A stretch of 8,727 nt of DNA from Clostridium sp. CAG:921 (GTDB lineage: Bacteria > Bacillota > Clostridia > TANB77 > CAG-465): NCBI GenBank assembly GCA_000433135.1, contig HF991999.1, positions 1 to 8,727 on the forward strand. Direction: 5' to 3'. This document shows, in pieces, positions 1 to 4,169 of this stretch (positions are counted from its first letter, which is position 1; each line of letters begins with the position of its first letter). Made by a program: the position numbers and the translations under genes. The notes under the pieces are model-generated. The model was not told where the DNA came from. It did no database searches and was given only the letters and a program-made list of their open reading frames with translations.

Positions 1-739
1 TAATACTATTATAGTTTAAAAATTCTCCTTCAATAATTCTGCTTAATATTATGCTTCTTCCTACTTTAAACATAGCTTGATTTCTATTTATACCAATCTT
101 TACAGTCTCTGTTTCATCAGCATCTGCTAAAATTTTTAATAATTCAGACAATACCTTTCCAGGAATAATAGCTTTAAAGTCATTAATTTCAGTTTCACTA
201 AAATACTTTCTTAGTGATAATCTAAAACCATCTATTGCAATAATAGTTAGTATATTATCTTCGACTTTTACTAAGGCTCCATTGTATACAGGTCTATTTT
301 CATCTGTACTAACAGAAAATATTACTCTTTTTATCATGTCTTTTAGTTTCTTTTGATTCAAAACAACAGAACTTTCTATATCAAATTGAGGTAATTTAGG
401 GTATTCATCAGGGTTCATAGTTGCAAGCTTAAAAATACCATTTATAGATTTTAGTATAAATAAAGAATTCTCCACACTTATTTCTATTTCTTCATCTTCT
501 ATTTTTCTTACAATTTCATTTAACATTTTAGTATCTACAACAGTAGAGCCTTCTTCAATTACTTCGCAATCTAATGTATGTTCAGATCCTATTTCTAAAT
601 CATAAGTAATTAACTTAAGTGTTCCATTGTATGCTTCTAATAATACACCATCTAATATAGGCATTGTTGTTTTATTAGATGCTTTTGAAACAATATTTAA
701 TCCATTAATTAATTCTTTAAGATTACATTTAATATTCAT
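1..739 (-). CDS. dnaN: DNA polymerase III beta subunit (sliding clamp), 3' end outside window
   Basis: The beta clamp is a ring-shaped dimer that encircles DNA and tethers the replicative polymerase. The first 246 codons are present of a family length near 366, so roughly the last third lies beyond position 1. The start is ATG at 737-739, preceded on the coding strand by a strong GGGAGG ribosome site about eight bases upstream. The protein begins MNIKCNLKEL. Family landmarks are TMPILDGVLLEA near residue 25, MNPDEYPKLP near 107, STDENRPVYNG near 133, DGFRLSLRK near 157, and IPGKVLSEL near 175. These span domain I and most of domain II. It lies downstream of dnaA on the same strand, separated by about 420 bp of origin DNA. 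That is the usual dnaA-dnaN order, so read-through from dnaA is likely; I found no convincing separate dnaN promoter. Confidence 0.97.
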   Translation of the reverse strand, partial: MNIKCNLKELINGLNIVSKASNKTTMPILDGVLLEAYNGTLKLITYDLEIGSEHTLDCEVIEEGSTVVDTKMLNEIVRKIEDEEIEISVENSLFILKSINGIFKLATMNPDEYPKLPQFDIESSVVLNQKKLKDMIKRVIFSVSTDENRPVYNGALVKVEDNILTIIAIDGFRLSLRKYFSETEINDFKAIIPGKVLSELLKILADADETETVKIGINRNQAMFKVGRSIILSRIIEGEFLNYNSI

Positions 740-824
740 TTATTTTTCCTCCCACTTTTTTATTGTAAATTACAAATAATTTTTTTTATTTAATATTAAT
801 ATATTTTTAAATTTTATTATGCAG

Positions 825-842
825 TTATCCACAATATCCACA
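825..842 (+). promoter_or_regulatory. tandem DnaA boxes on the dnaN side of the unwinding region
   Basis: An exact box TTATCCACA (825-833) is followed without a gap by ATATCCACA (834-842), one mismatch from consensus. The pair lies beyond the A/T stretch at 879-900, so the presumed melting site is flanked by boxes on both sides. It sits about 85 bp upstream of the dnaN start and could also influence dnaN transcription; that is inference. Confidence 0.8.
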
Positions 843-871
843 GAAAATATGTTTATCACAACTCAAAAACC

Positions 872-905
872 TTATTAGTAATTTATATTATATTATATAA
901 GTTCA
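872..905. other. A/T-rich duplex unwinding element
   Basis: Positions 879-900 are 22 consecutive A/T bases, and 872-900 contains only one G. The stretch directly adjoins the DnaA-trio array at 906-920 on the side away from the DnaA box pair. This is the relative placement known for the bacterial basal unwinding system, so it is the most likely first melting site. Other A/T-rich stretches (about 765-820, 2941-2994) lack trios. Confidence 0.75.
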
Positions 906-920
906 TAGTCGTAGTAGTAG
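906..920 (+). promoter_or_regulatory. DnaA-trio array of the basal origin unwinding system
   Basis: Five in-phase triplets read TAG, TCG, TAG, TAG, TAG. A four-base GGCA spacer separates them from a double DnaA box (925-942), and a pure A/T stretch lies on the other side. Known DnaA-trios are repeated 5'-TAG-3'-type triplets that DnaA filaments contact on one strand of opened DNA, starting from adjacent boxes across a short G/C-rich spacer. The order here (boxes, spacer, trios, A/T region, reading from dnaA toward dnaN) fits that model. The second triplet deviates at its middle base. Confidence 0.8.
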
Positions 921-924
921 GGCA

Positions 925-942
925 TGTTGATAATGTGGATAA
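925..942 (-). promoter_or_regulatory. back-to-back DnaA box pair anchoring the trio array
   Basis: TGTTGATAA (925-933, one mismatch) abuts TGTGGATAA (934-942, exact), both in the same orientation and with no base between. They are the boxes nearest the trios and probably load the DnaA filament that extends leftward onto 906-920. The weaker box is the trio-proximal one. Confidence 0.8.
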
Positions 943-977
943 CTACTTCTAAATACTGGTATTACTATATTTATGAC

Positions 978-1040
978 CGTGGATAAACCTGTGGATAACC
1001 TGTTCAAGTTATCCACAGAATTTTTGTTCGTTGTGGATAA
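978..1040. promoter_or_regulatory. central DnaA box group
   Basis: Four boxes lie here: CGTGGATAA at 978-986 (one mismatch, minus), TGTGGATAA at 990-998 (exact, minus), TTATCCACA at 1009-1017 (exact, plus) and TGTGGATAA at 1032-1040 (exact, minus). Start-to-start spacings are 12, 19 and 23 bp. Orientations are mixed, unlike the adjacent 1057-1088 array. Confidence 0.9.
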
Positions 1041-1056
1041 TTTTAAAATCATCAAA

Positions 1057-1103
1057 TTATCCACATGTTATCCACATGCTTATCCACAACAACCTGTGGA
1101 TAA
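1057..1103. promoter_or_regulatory. phased DnaA box array
   Basis: Three exact plus-strand boxes start at 1057, 1068 and 1080, so 11 and 12 bp apart. An exact inverted box follows at 1095-1103. The near-helical spacing places the three direct boxes on roughly one face of the DNA, which suits cooperative DnaA assembly. The array begins 58 bp past the end of dnaA. Confidence 0.92.
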
Positions 1104-1160
1104 CTCAAATTAAAGTAATATTTTTTTAATATTTATGTAACAAATATGAAACAATCACTT

Positions 1161-2555
1161 CTAATCAGCTACTGACAAGGATTTTTTAATATCTTCTATT
1201 AAATCTCTTGTTTCAGGATTGGTGTCATATTCAGAACTTATTTTTGAATATGCGTGCAATACTGTTGAATGATCACGACCACCAAAGTCTCTTCCTATGT
1301 TTGGAAACGACATATTTGCAACTTCTCTGCAAAGATACATTGCTATTTGTCTTGGAAAAGCAACACTATTAGATCTTTTAGTACTAATTATATCTTGAAC
1401 TTTTATATTAAAAAATTTACATACAACCTGCATAATTAACTTACTTGTAACTGTTTTAGTATTTTTTACAAGTATAGATTCAATTGTATTGTCAACAATT
1501 GCATCTGTTAATTCTGATTTTGTAAATGATGTATAAGCAACTAACTTATTGAAAACGCCCTCTAGCTCTCTAATATTAGATTTTACTCTTGTAGCGATTT
1601 TTACTAAAATATCATCATTTATAACATAACGTTCCTTTTCAGCTTTTTTTCTTAAAATTGCTAAACGTGTCTCATAGTCTGGAGCTTGAATATCAACTGA
1701 AAGTCCCATTTCAAATCTAGTTTTTAATCTATCTTCTAGTAACGGAATTTCTTTTGGCGGTTTTTCTGATGTTAGTACGATTTGTTTGCCACTTTCAAAT
1801 AATGTGTTAAAAGTGTGAAAAAATTCTTCTTGACACTTATCTTTTCCAGCTAGAAATTGGATGTCATCTATTAATAACAAGTCTATATTTCTAAATTTTT
1901 TTCTAAAAGATTCATTTTGACTGTTCATAATTGCTGAAATAACCTCATTTGCAAAAACTTCACCAGTACAATAAATTATTCTGGTATTTGGATTTGATTT
2001 ATACATGTAATTACCTATTGCTTGCATAAGGTGGGTTTTACCAAGTCCTACCCCTCCATAAATAAATAGCGGATTATACTCTTTTCCTGGATTTTCAGAT
2101 ACTGCAACAGCGGCTGCGTGTGCAAAACGGTTATTTGAACCAATTATGAAGTTTTCAAAGGTATATTTTTCATTTAGACCAGCATTATCATTTGTTTTTT
2201 TTGTTAAATTTTCAAGATCATTATTTTTTTCTTCTGTTGTTGAATTTGTTAAGCTTACATTGCTATCATTAGCATTTAACGTTTCATTTAATGGATCTGG
2301 AATAATTTCTTTAGATTCGAATACAATTTTATATGATTTATTAGTTAACATAGTAAGTGTATTTTCTATTAAATCTAAAAATCTTTTCTTACAAATATCT
2401 ATATGATAGCTTGAAGGTAATATAAAACAAATAGTATTTTCATCCACTACTCTTGGAGATATTACTTCAACATAAGTTTTATATCCAACAAGTGACATTT
2501 CATTTTTTAAAATTTCTAATGCTTGAGACCAAATTTGAGCAAAGTTATTATCCAT
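1161..2555 (-). CDS. dnaA: chromosomal replication initiator protein DnaA
   Basis: DnaA is the AAA+ ATPase that binds the TTATCCACA boxes on both sides of this gene and opens the origin. It has 464 residues, a normal length. Domain I (helicase and regulator contacts) covers about 1-85 and a polar N/T/S-rich domain II linker about 86-128. The AAA+ domain III (about 129-345) has Walker A GGVGLGKT at 167-174, Walker B LLLIDD at 226-231, sensor 1 around LTSEKPP at 261-267, the arginine finger in RLKTRF (R280) and sensor 2 R329 in NIRELEG. The domain IV DNA-binding signature GGRDHSTVLHA lies at 425-435. The ATG start at 2553-2555 is preceded by AAAGGTGG, a good ribosome site. DnaA boxes at 2590-2631 lie just upstream, so autoregulation is likely. 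The stop is TAG. Confidence 0.98.
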   Translation of the reverse strand: MDNNFAQIWSQALEILKNEMSLVGYKTYVEVISPRVVDENTICFILPSSYHIDICKKRFLDLIENTLTMLTNKSYKIVFESKEIIPDPLNETLNANDSNVSLTNSTTEEKNNDLENLTKKTNDNAGLNEKYTFENFIIGSNNRFAHAAAVAVSENPGKEYNPLFIYGGVGLGKTHLMQAIGNYMYKSNPNTRIIYCTGEVFANEVISAIMNSQNESFRKKFRNIDLLLIDDIQFLAGKDKCQEEFFHTFNTLFESGKQIVLTSEKPPKEIPLLEDRLKTRFEMGLSVDIQAPDYETRLAILRKKAEKERYVINDDILVKIATRVKSNIRELEGVFNKLVAYTSFTKSELTDAIVDNTIESILVKNTKTVTSKLIMQVVCKFFNIKVQDIISTKRSNSVAFPRQIAMYLCREVANMSFPNIGRDFGGRDHSTVLHAYSKISSEYDTNPETRDLIEDIKKSLSVAD

Positions 2556-2570
2556 AAAACCACCTTTCTA

Positions 2571-2582
2571 AAACACATGTTT
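2571..2582. repeat. AAACACATGTTT repeat, copy 1
   Basis: This 12-base near-palindrome lies between the dnaA ribosome site and the first DnaA box. An identical copy is at 2910-2921, and a related inverted copy (AAACATGTGAAA) is at 2683-2694. All three lie in the dnaA upstream region. No known binding protein is recognised. Confidence 0.6.
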
Positions 2583-2589
2583 TTTTAAG

Positions 2590-2631
2590 TTATCCACAGA
2601 GTTATCCACAGGTGTGGATAACTTATCGACA
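2590..2631. promoter_or_regulatory. dense DnaA box cluster upstream of dnaA
   Basis: Four boxes fit in 42 bp: TTATCCACA at 2590-2598 and 2602-2610, TGTGGATAA at 2613-2621, and TTATCGACA at 2623-2631 (one mismatch). The middle two form an inverted pair with 10 bp arms around a two-base centre (2601-2622). The cluster begins 35 bp upstream of the dnaA start codon. DnaA bound here would block transcription of its own gene, a known type of feedback in other bacteria and an inference here. If the dnaA promoter at 2721-2749 is right, the cluster lies in the transcribed leader. Confidence 0.88.
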
Positions 2632-2633
2632 AA
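2625..2633 (-). promoter_or_regulatory. possible Spo0A box overlapping a DnaA-like box
   Basis: On the minus strand this reads TTTGTCGAT, eight of nine matches to the usual Spo0A box TTTGTCGAA. It overlaps the degenerate DnaA box 2623-2631. Spo0A binding within oriC is established in Bacillus subtilis. A single nine-base near-match in A/T-rich DNA is weak evidence, and nothing in the window shows that this organism sporulates. Confidence 0.3.
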
Positions 2634-2720
2634 ATAAGATAATAAATTAATGAAATTTACATAATTTCTGTGGATTAGTGTGAAACATGTGAAAACATAA
2701 TCTTATTTTTTACATAAACT

Positions 2721-2749
2721 ACTATATCATGAAATGCGCAAAAATACAA
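2721..2749 (-). promoter_or_regulatory. candidate dnaA promoter with extended -10
   Basis: On the minus strand, TTGTAT (2744-2749) is followed by a 17-base spacer and TATAGT (2721-2726). A TG dinucleotide one base upstream of the -10 makes it an extended -10. The start site would be near 2714, giving a leader of about 160 bases that crosses the 2590-2631 box cluster. The -35 matches consensus at only three positions, so the extended -10 carries most of the case. Confidence 0.5.
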
Positions 2750-2824
2750 TACTTTTTACTTTTTTTTATAAAAAAAAATACTAAAATTTTTGTGAAATAT
2801 TTTTGTAACATAAAAAAATGCACC

Positions 2825-2940
2825 TGTGGATAACTTTTAATTTTTTGATGTTGATTTTTAGCCTTTTTGGTCAATTTTTGTAATAAATTTGTAAAGTTAT
2901 CCACAGTTTAAACACATGTTTATTTATCACCTGTGGATAA
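2825..2940. promoter_or_regulatory. rpmH-side DnaA boxes with extended flanking identity
   Basis: Exact boxes lie at 2825-2833 (minus), 2897-2905 (plus) and 2932-2940 (minus). The two minus boxes sit inside identical 18-base copies of CACCTGTGGATAACTTTT (2821-2838 and 2928-2945). The middle box carries the reverse-complement flank AAAGTTATCCACAG (2893-2906). Conservation thus extends beyond the nine-base core. The group precedes an A/T-rich stretch at 2941-2994. Confidence 0.85.
2910..2921. repeat. AAACACATGTTT repeat, copy 2
   Basis: This is an exact second copy of the 12-mer at 2571-2582, placed between two DnaA boxes (2897-2905 and 2932-2940). Both copies begin or end within 11 bp of exact DnaA boxes, which suggests a companion element of the origin, but the function is unknown. 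Confidence 0.6.
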
Positions 2941-3021
2941 CTTTTTTTGATAAAATTTTAAATAAATTTATAAAAAAACATAAATAATTATATTCCACTA
3001 CTTACCTATTTTGTTTTCAGT

Positions 3022-3051
3022 TTGTACGTTTGCACACAATTATGTTATAAT
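3022..3051 (+). promoter_or_regulatory. candidate rightward promoter with extended -10, upstream of rpmH
   Basis: TTGTAC (3022-3027) and TATAAT (3046-3051) are separated by 18 bases, and TGT directly precedes the -10, giving the extended form TGTTATAAT. Transcription would start near 3058 and reach rpmH after about 300 untranslated bases, or yield a small RNA. No coding frame or clear terminator lies between it and the stronger promoter at 3234-3262. It is best read as a distal rpmH promoter. Confidence 0.45.
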
Positions 3052-3233
3052 TACACATATATCCTACGTACTTAGCTTTTATACTAATTTTTATGTTAAG
3101 TGTTTTTTTAGCATTATCTTGATTAAAAATAGATATTTTAGCTATAGTTAAATTTAGTGTAAAAAATTGAATATTTGAATATTTAGATATTTTATTACTT
3201 TACCATAAATTTAAAAATAATTGAAAAAATAAA

Positions 3234-3262
3234 TTGACAAATAAAAAAAAGTGTTATATAAT
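3234..3262 (+). promoter_or_regulatory. consensus housekeeping promoter of the rpmH operon
   Basis: TTGACA (3234-3239) and TATAAT (3257-3262) are both perfect and separated by the optimal 17 bases. Transcription should start near 3269, leaving a leader of about 90 bases before rpmH. It is by far the strongest promoter in the window, as expected for a ribosomal protein operon. Confidence 0.92.
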
Positions 3263-3280
3263 AAATTCGCTATTATATAA
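3254..3280. promoter_or_regulatory. dyad over the rpmH -10 and start site
   Basis: TTATATAATA (3254-3263) is the perfect reverse complement of TATTATATAA (3271-3280), with seven bases between. The left arm covers the whole -10 hexamer and the right arm the first transcribed bases. The placement resembles a repressor operator. A/T-only arms arise more easily by chance in this genome, so function is uncertain. Confidence 0.45.
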
Positions 3281-3301
3281 GTTATGGAAAGATTTCATAA
3301 C
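3281..3301 (+). promoter_or_regulatory. hairpin in the rpmH 5' leader
   Basis: GTTATGGAA (3281-3289) pairs with TTTCATAAC (3293-3301), nine pairs including one G-U, around a three-base loop. It begins about 12 bases into the predicted transcript, directly after the promoter dyad. It could protect the 5' end of the mRNA or serve as a leader control element. I recognise no known riboswitch or ribosomal protein leader here. Confidence 0.5.
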
Positions 3302-3357
3302 ACATTTTATTATTAATTATTGAGTTTATTAAATATCACATTTTAGGAGGTGTAACA

Positions 3358-3492
3358 ATGAAAAGAACATATCAACCAAAGAAATTACACAGAGAAAAAG
3401 TACATGGATTTAGAAAAAGAATGTCAACAGCTTCTGGTAGAGAAGTGTTAAAACGTAGAAGAGCTAAGGGAAGAAAAGTTATAAGTGCTTAG
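3358..3492 (+). CDS. rpmH: 50S ribosomal protein L34
   Basis: This 44-residue, strongly basic protein of the large ribosomal subunit starts [18 protein letters not shown] and ends [12 protein letters not shown]. The motifs [23 protein letters not shown] and RRRAKGR are those of L34, and the length is typical. The ATG at 3358 follows a full AGGAGGTG ribosome site (3345-3352) at good spacing, fitting high expression. It is the first gene of the rightward operon, behind the consensus promoter at 3234-3262. The stem-loop at 3502-3533 lies just after its TAG stop and probably lets it be expressed above the downstream genes. Confidence 0.98.
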   Translation: MKRTYQPKKLHREKVHGFRKRMSTASGREVLKRRRAKGRKVISA

Positions 3493-3501
3493 TCTACTTA
3501 A

Positions 3502-3533
3502 AAAAGTGGGTATGTTTTTTCATATCCACTTTT
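3502..3533 (+). terminator. stem-loop between rpmH and rnpA (attenuator or processing site)
   Basis: AAAAGTGGGTATG (3502-3514) pairs with CATATCCACTTTT (3521-3533) over 13 pairs including one G-U, with a six-T loop. Only four Ts end the stem and the next bases are CTC, so termination is likely partial. Partial read-through would yield much rpmH mRNA and less rnpA mRNA. Confidence 0.65.
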
Positions 3534-3558
3534 CTCATAAAAAGGAAAGATTTAAATT

Positions 3559-3912
3559 ATGAAGTTTACTTTAAGATTAAAAAAAAATAGAATATTTAGA
3601 TATGTTTTAAAAAAAGGTAAATACTCAAAATCTGGTAAATACTTAACTTTACATTATACAAAAAATAAAGGTAATTCTAGTTTAAACTTTTTTGGTGTTT
3701 GTGTTTCAAAGAAAAATGGAAATAGCGTTTGTCGCAATAAACTAAAAAGGTGGGCAAGAGAAGCTTATAAATTAGAAGAGTACAAACTAAGAAGAGGTGT
3801 TAACATTATATTTTTATATAAGAAAAATGTAACTGTATGTGATACTGATTTTCATTGCATATATGATGATTTTTGTACTTGTTTAAAAGAGATAGAACTT
3901 TATGAAAATTAG
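3559..3912 (+). CDS. rnpA: ribonuclease P protein component
   Basis: RnpA is the small basic protein that pairs with the RNase P RNA to mature the 5' ends of tRNAs. It has 117 residues, the usual size. The signature is RNKLKR at 59-64 within GNSVCRNKLKRWAREAY, the RNR-type helix that contacts the catalytic RNA; family members usually read RNRIKR or RNRLKR, so K61 is a mild variant. The N-terminal LKKNRIFRYVLKKGKY matches the family start that binds the pre-tRNA leader. Six cysteines (48, 58, 94, 100, 106, 108) are unusual for RnpA. The ATG at 3559 follows AAAGGA at a somewhat long 12-base spacing, with no better start nearby. Its last 11 bases overlap yidD, which suggests translational coupling. 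Confidence 0.93.
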   Translation: MKFTLRLKKNRIFRYVLKKGKYSKSGKYLTLHYTKNKGNSSLNFFGVCVSKKNGNSVCRNKLKRWAREAYKLEEYKLRRGVNIIFLYKKNVTVCDTDFHCIYDDFCTCLKEIELYEN

Positions 3913-4156
3913 TTTTGGTGACATGTTAAATACTATTTCTAAATTTGTTAAGGGTGTTGAAATACAATTAATAAAAACATATCAAAAATATATTTCGCCG
4001 TTATTTGGAAAAAGGTGTATTTATTATCCTTCGTGCTCTGAGTATACCAAGCAAGCAGTTGACAAATATGGTATAATTAAAGGTAATATTTTAGGGATAA
4101 TAAGAATTTTAAGGTGTAATCCTTTTTCAAAAGGTGGAGTAGATCATTTAAAATGA
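3902..4156 (+). CDS. yidD: membrane protein insertion efficiency factor YidD
   Basis: YidD is a small membrane-associated protein that aids YidC-dependent insertion of membrane proteins. Family motifs are YQKYISP at 27-33, CIYYPSCSEY at 39-48, and RILRCNPF at 68-75 followed by GGVD; the three conserved cysteines are 39, 45 and 72. The reading from ATG 3902 gives 84 residues and overlaps the end of rnpA by 11 bases. A second in-frame ATG at 3923 would give 77 residues, also within family range, and neither has a strong ribosome site (AAAGAGA before the first, GGTG before the second). I keep the first because overlap suits coupling to rnpA. The N-terminal stretch to about residue 25 is amphipathic. 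yidC follows after 13 bases. Confidence 0.92.
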   Translation: MKISFGDMLNTISKFVKGVEIQLIKTYQKYISPLFGKRCIYYPSCSEYTKQAVDKYGIIKGNILGIIRILRCNPFSKGGVDHLK

Positions 4157-4169
4157 AAGGATGACATAA

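Larger units (their letters stand above)
740..1160. other. oriC, dnaA-dnaN part: DnaA-box-rich noncoding region
   Basis: This noncoding gap is the downstream half of a bipartite replication origin. Exact copies of TTATCCACA on the plus strand start at 825, 1009, 1057, 1068 and 1080. Exact copies of the complement TGTGGATAA start at 934, 990, 1032 and 1095. One-mismatch boxes lie at 834-842 (ATATCCACA), 925-933 (TGTTGATAA) and 978-986 (CGTGGATAA). The initiator DnaA binds such boxes cooperatively to open the duplex. Box density is highest next to dnaA and falls toward dnaN. The dnaN-proximal 60 bases (about 765-820) are almost entirely A/T. Assignment as the unwinding side rests on the trio element described separately. 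Confidence 0.95.
2556..3357. other. oriC, dnaA-rpmH part, and divergent promoter region
   Basis: This 802 bp noncoding gap separates divergent dnaA and rpmH and forms the second half of the origin. Exact DnaA boxes start at 2590, 2602 and 2897 (plus) and at 2613, 2825 and 2932 (minus). One-mismatch boxes are TTATCGACA at 2623-2631 and TGTGGATTA at 2669-2677. The gap also holds a candidate dnaA promoter, two rightward promoter candidates, and short repeats listed separately. From about 2946 to 3021 and 3060 to 3230 it is A/T-rich with no box, RNA gene or coding frame that I can support. No trio array adjoins its boxes. Confidence 0.92.

Noticed and set aside
1057..1103. Regularly spaced short repeats that might suggest a CRISPR array or iteron
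   Set aside because: The repeats are nine-base DnaA boxes with spacers of a few bases, in the expected place beside dnaA. CRISPR repeats and spacers are far longer.
2146..2406. Open frame of 86 codons on the plus strand inside dnaA
   Set aside because: It is antisense to the conserved dnaA coding sequence, has low-complexity F/S/V composition and no ribosome site or family resemblance.
2683..2702. Possible parS partition site (TGTTTCAC half-site on the minus strand)
   Set aside because: One half resembles the parS consensus TGTTTCACGTGAAACA, but the other half does not match, and the central CACGTG is CACATG here with wrong spacing. No full parS is in the window.
2722..2904. Open frame of 60 codons on the minus strand between dnaA and rpmH
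   Set aside because: It runs through DnaA boxes and poly-A/T runs, is lysine- and phenylalanine-rich from base composition, and has no credible ribosome site.
3093..3122. Tiny plus-strand frame of nine codons in the dnaA-rpmH gap, a possible leader peptide
   Set aside because: It has no ribosome site and no run of regulatory codons, and it is not followed by an attenuator structure.
3269..3357. Riboswitch or known ribosomal protein leader upstream of rpmH
   Set aside because: The leader is short and has a single small hairpin; no conserved riboswitch core or known leader motif is visible.
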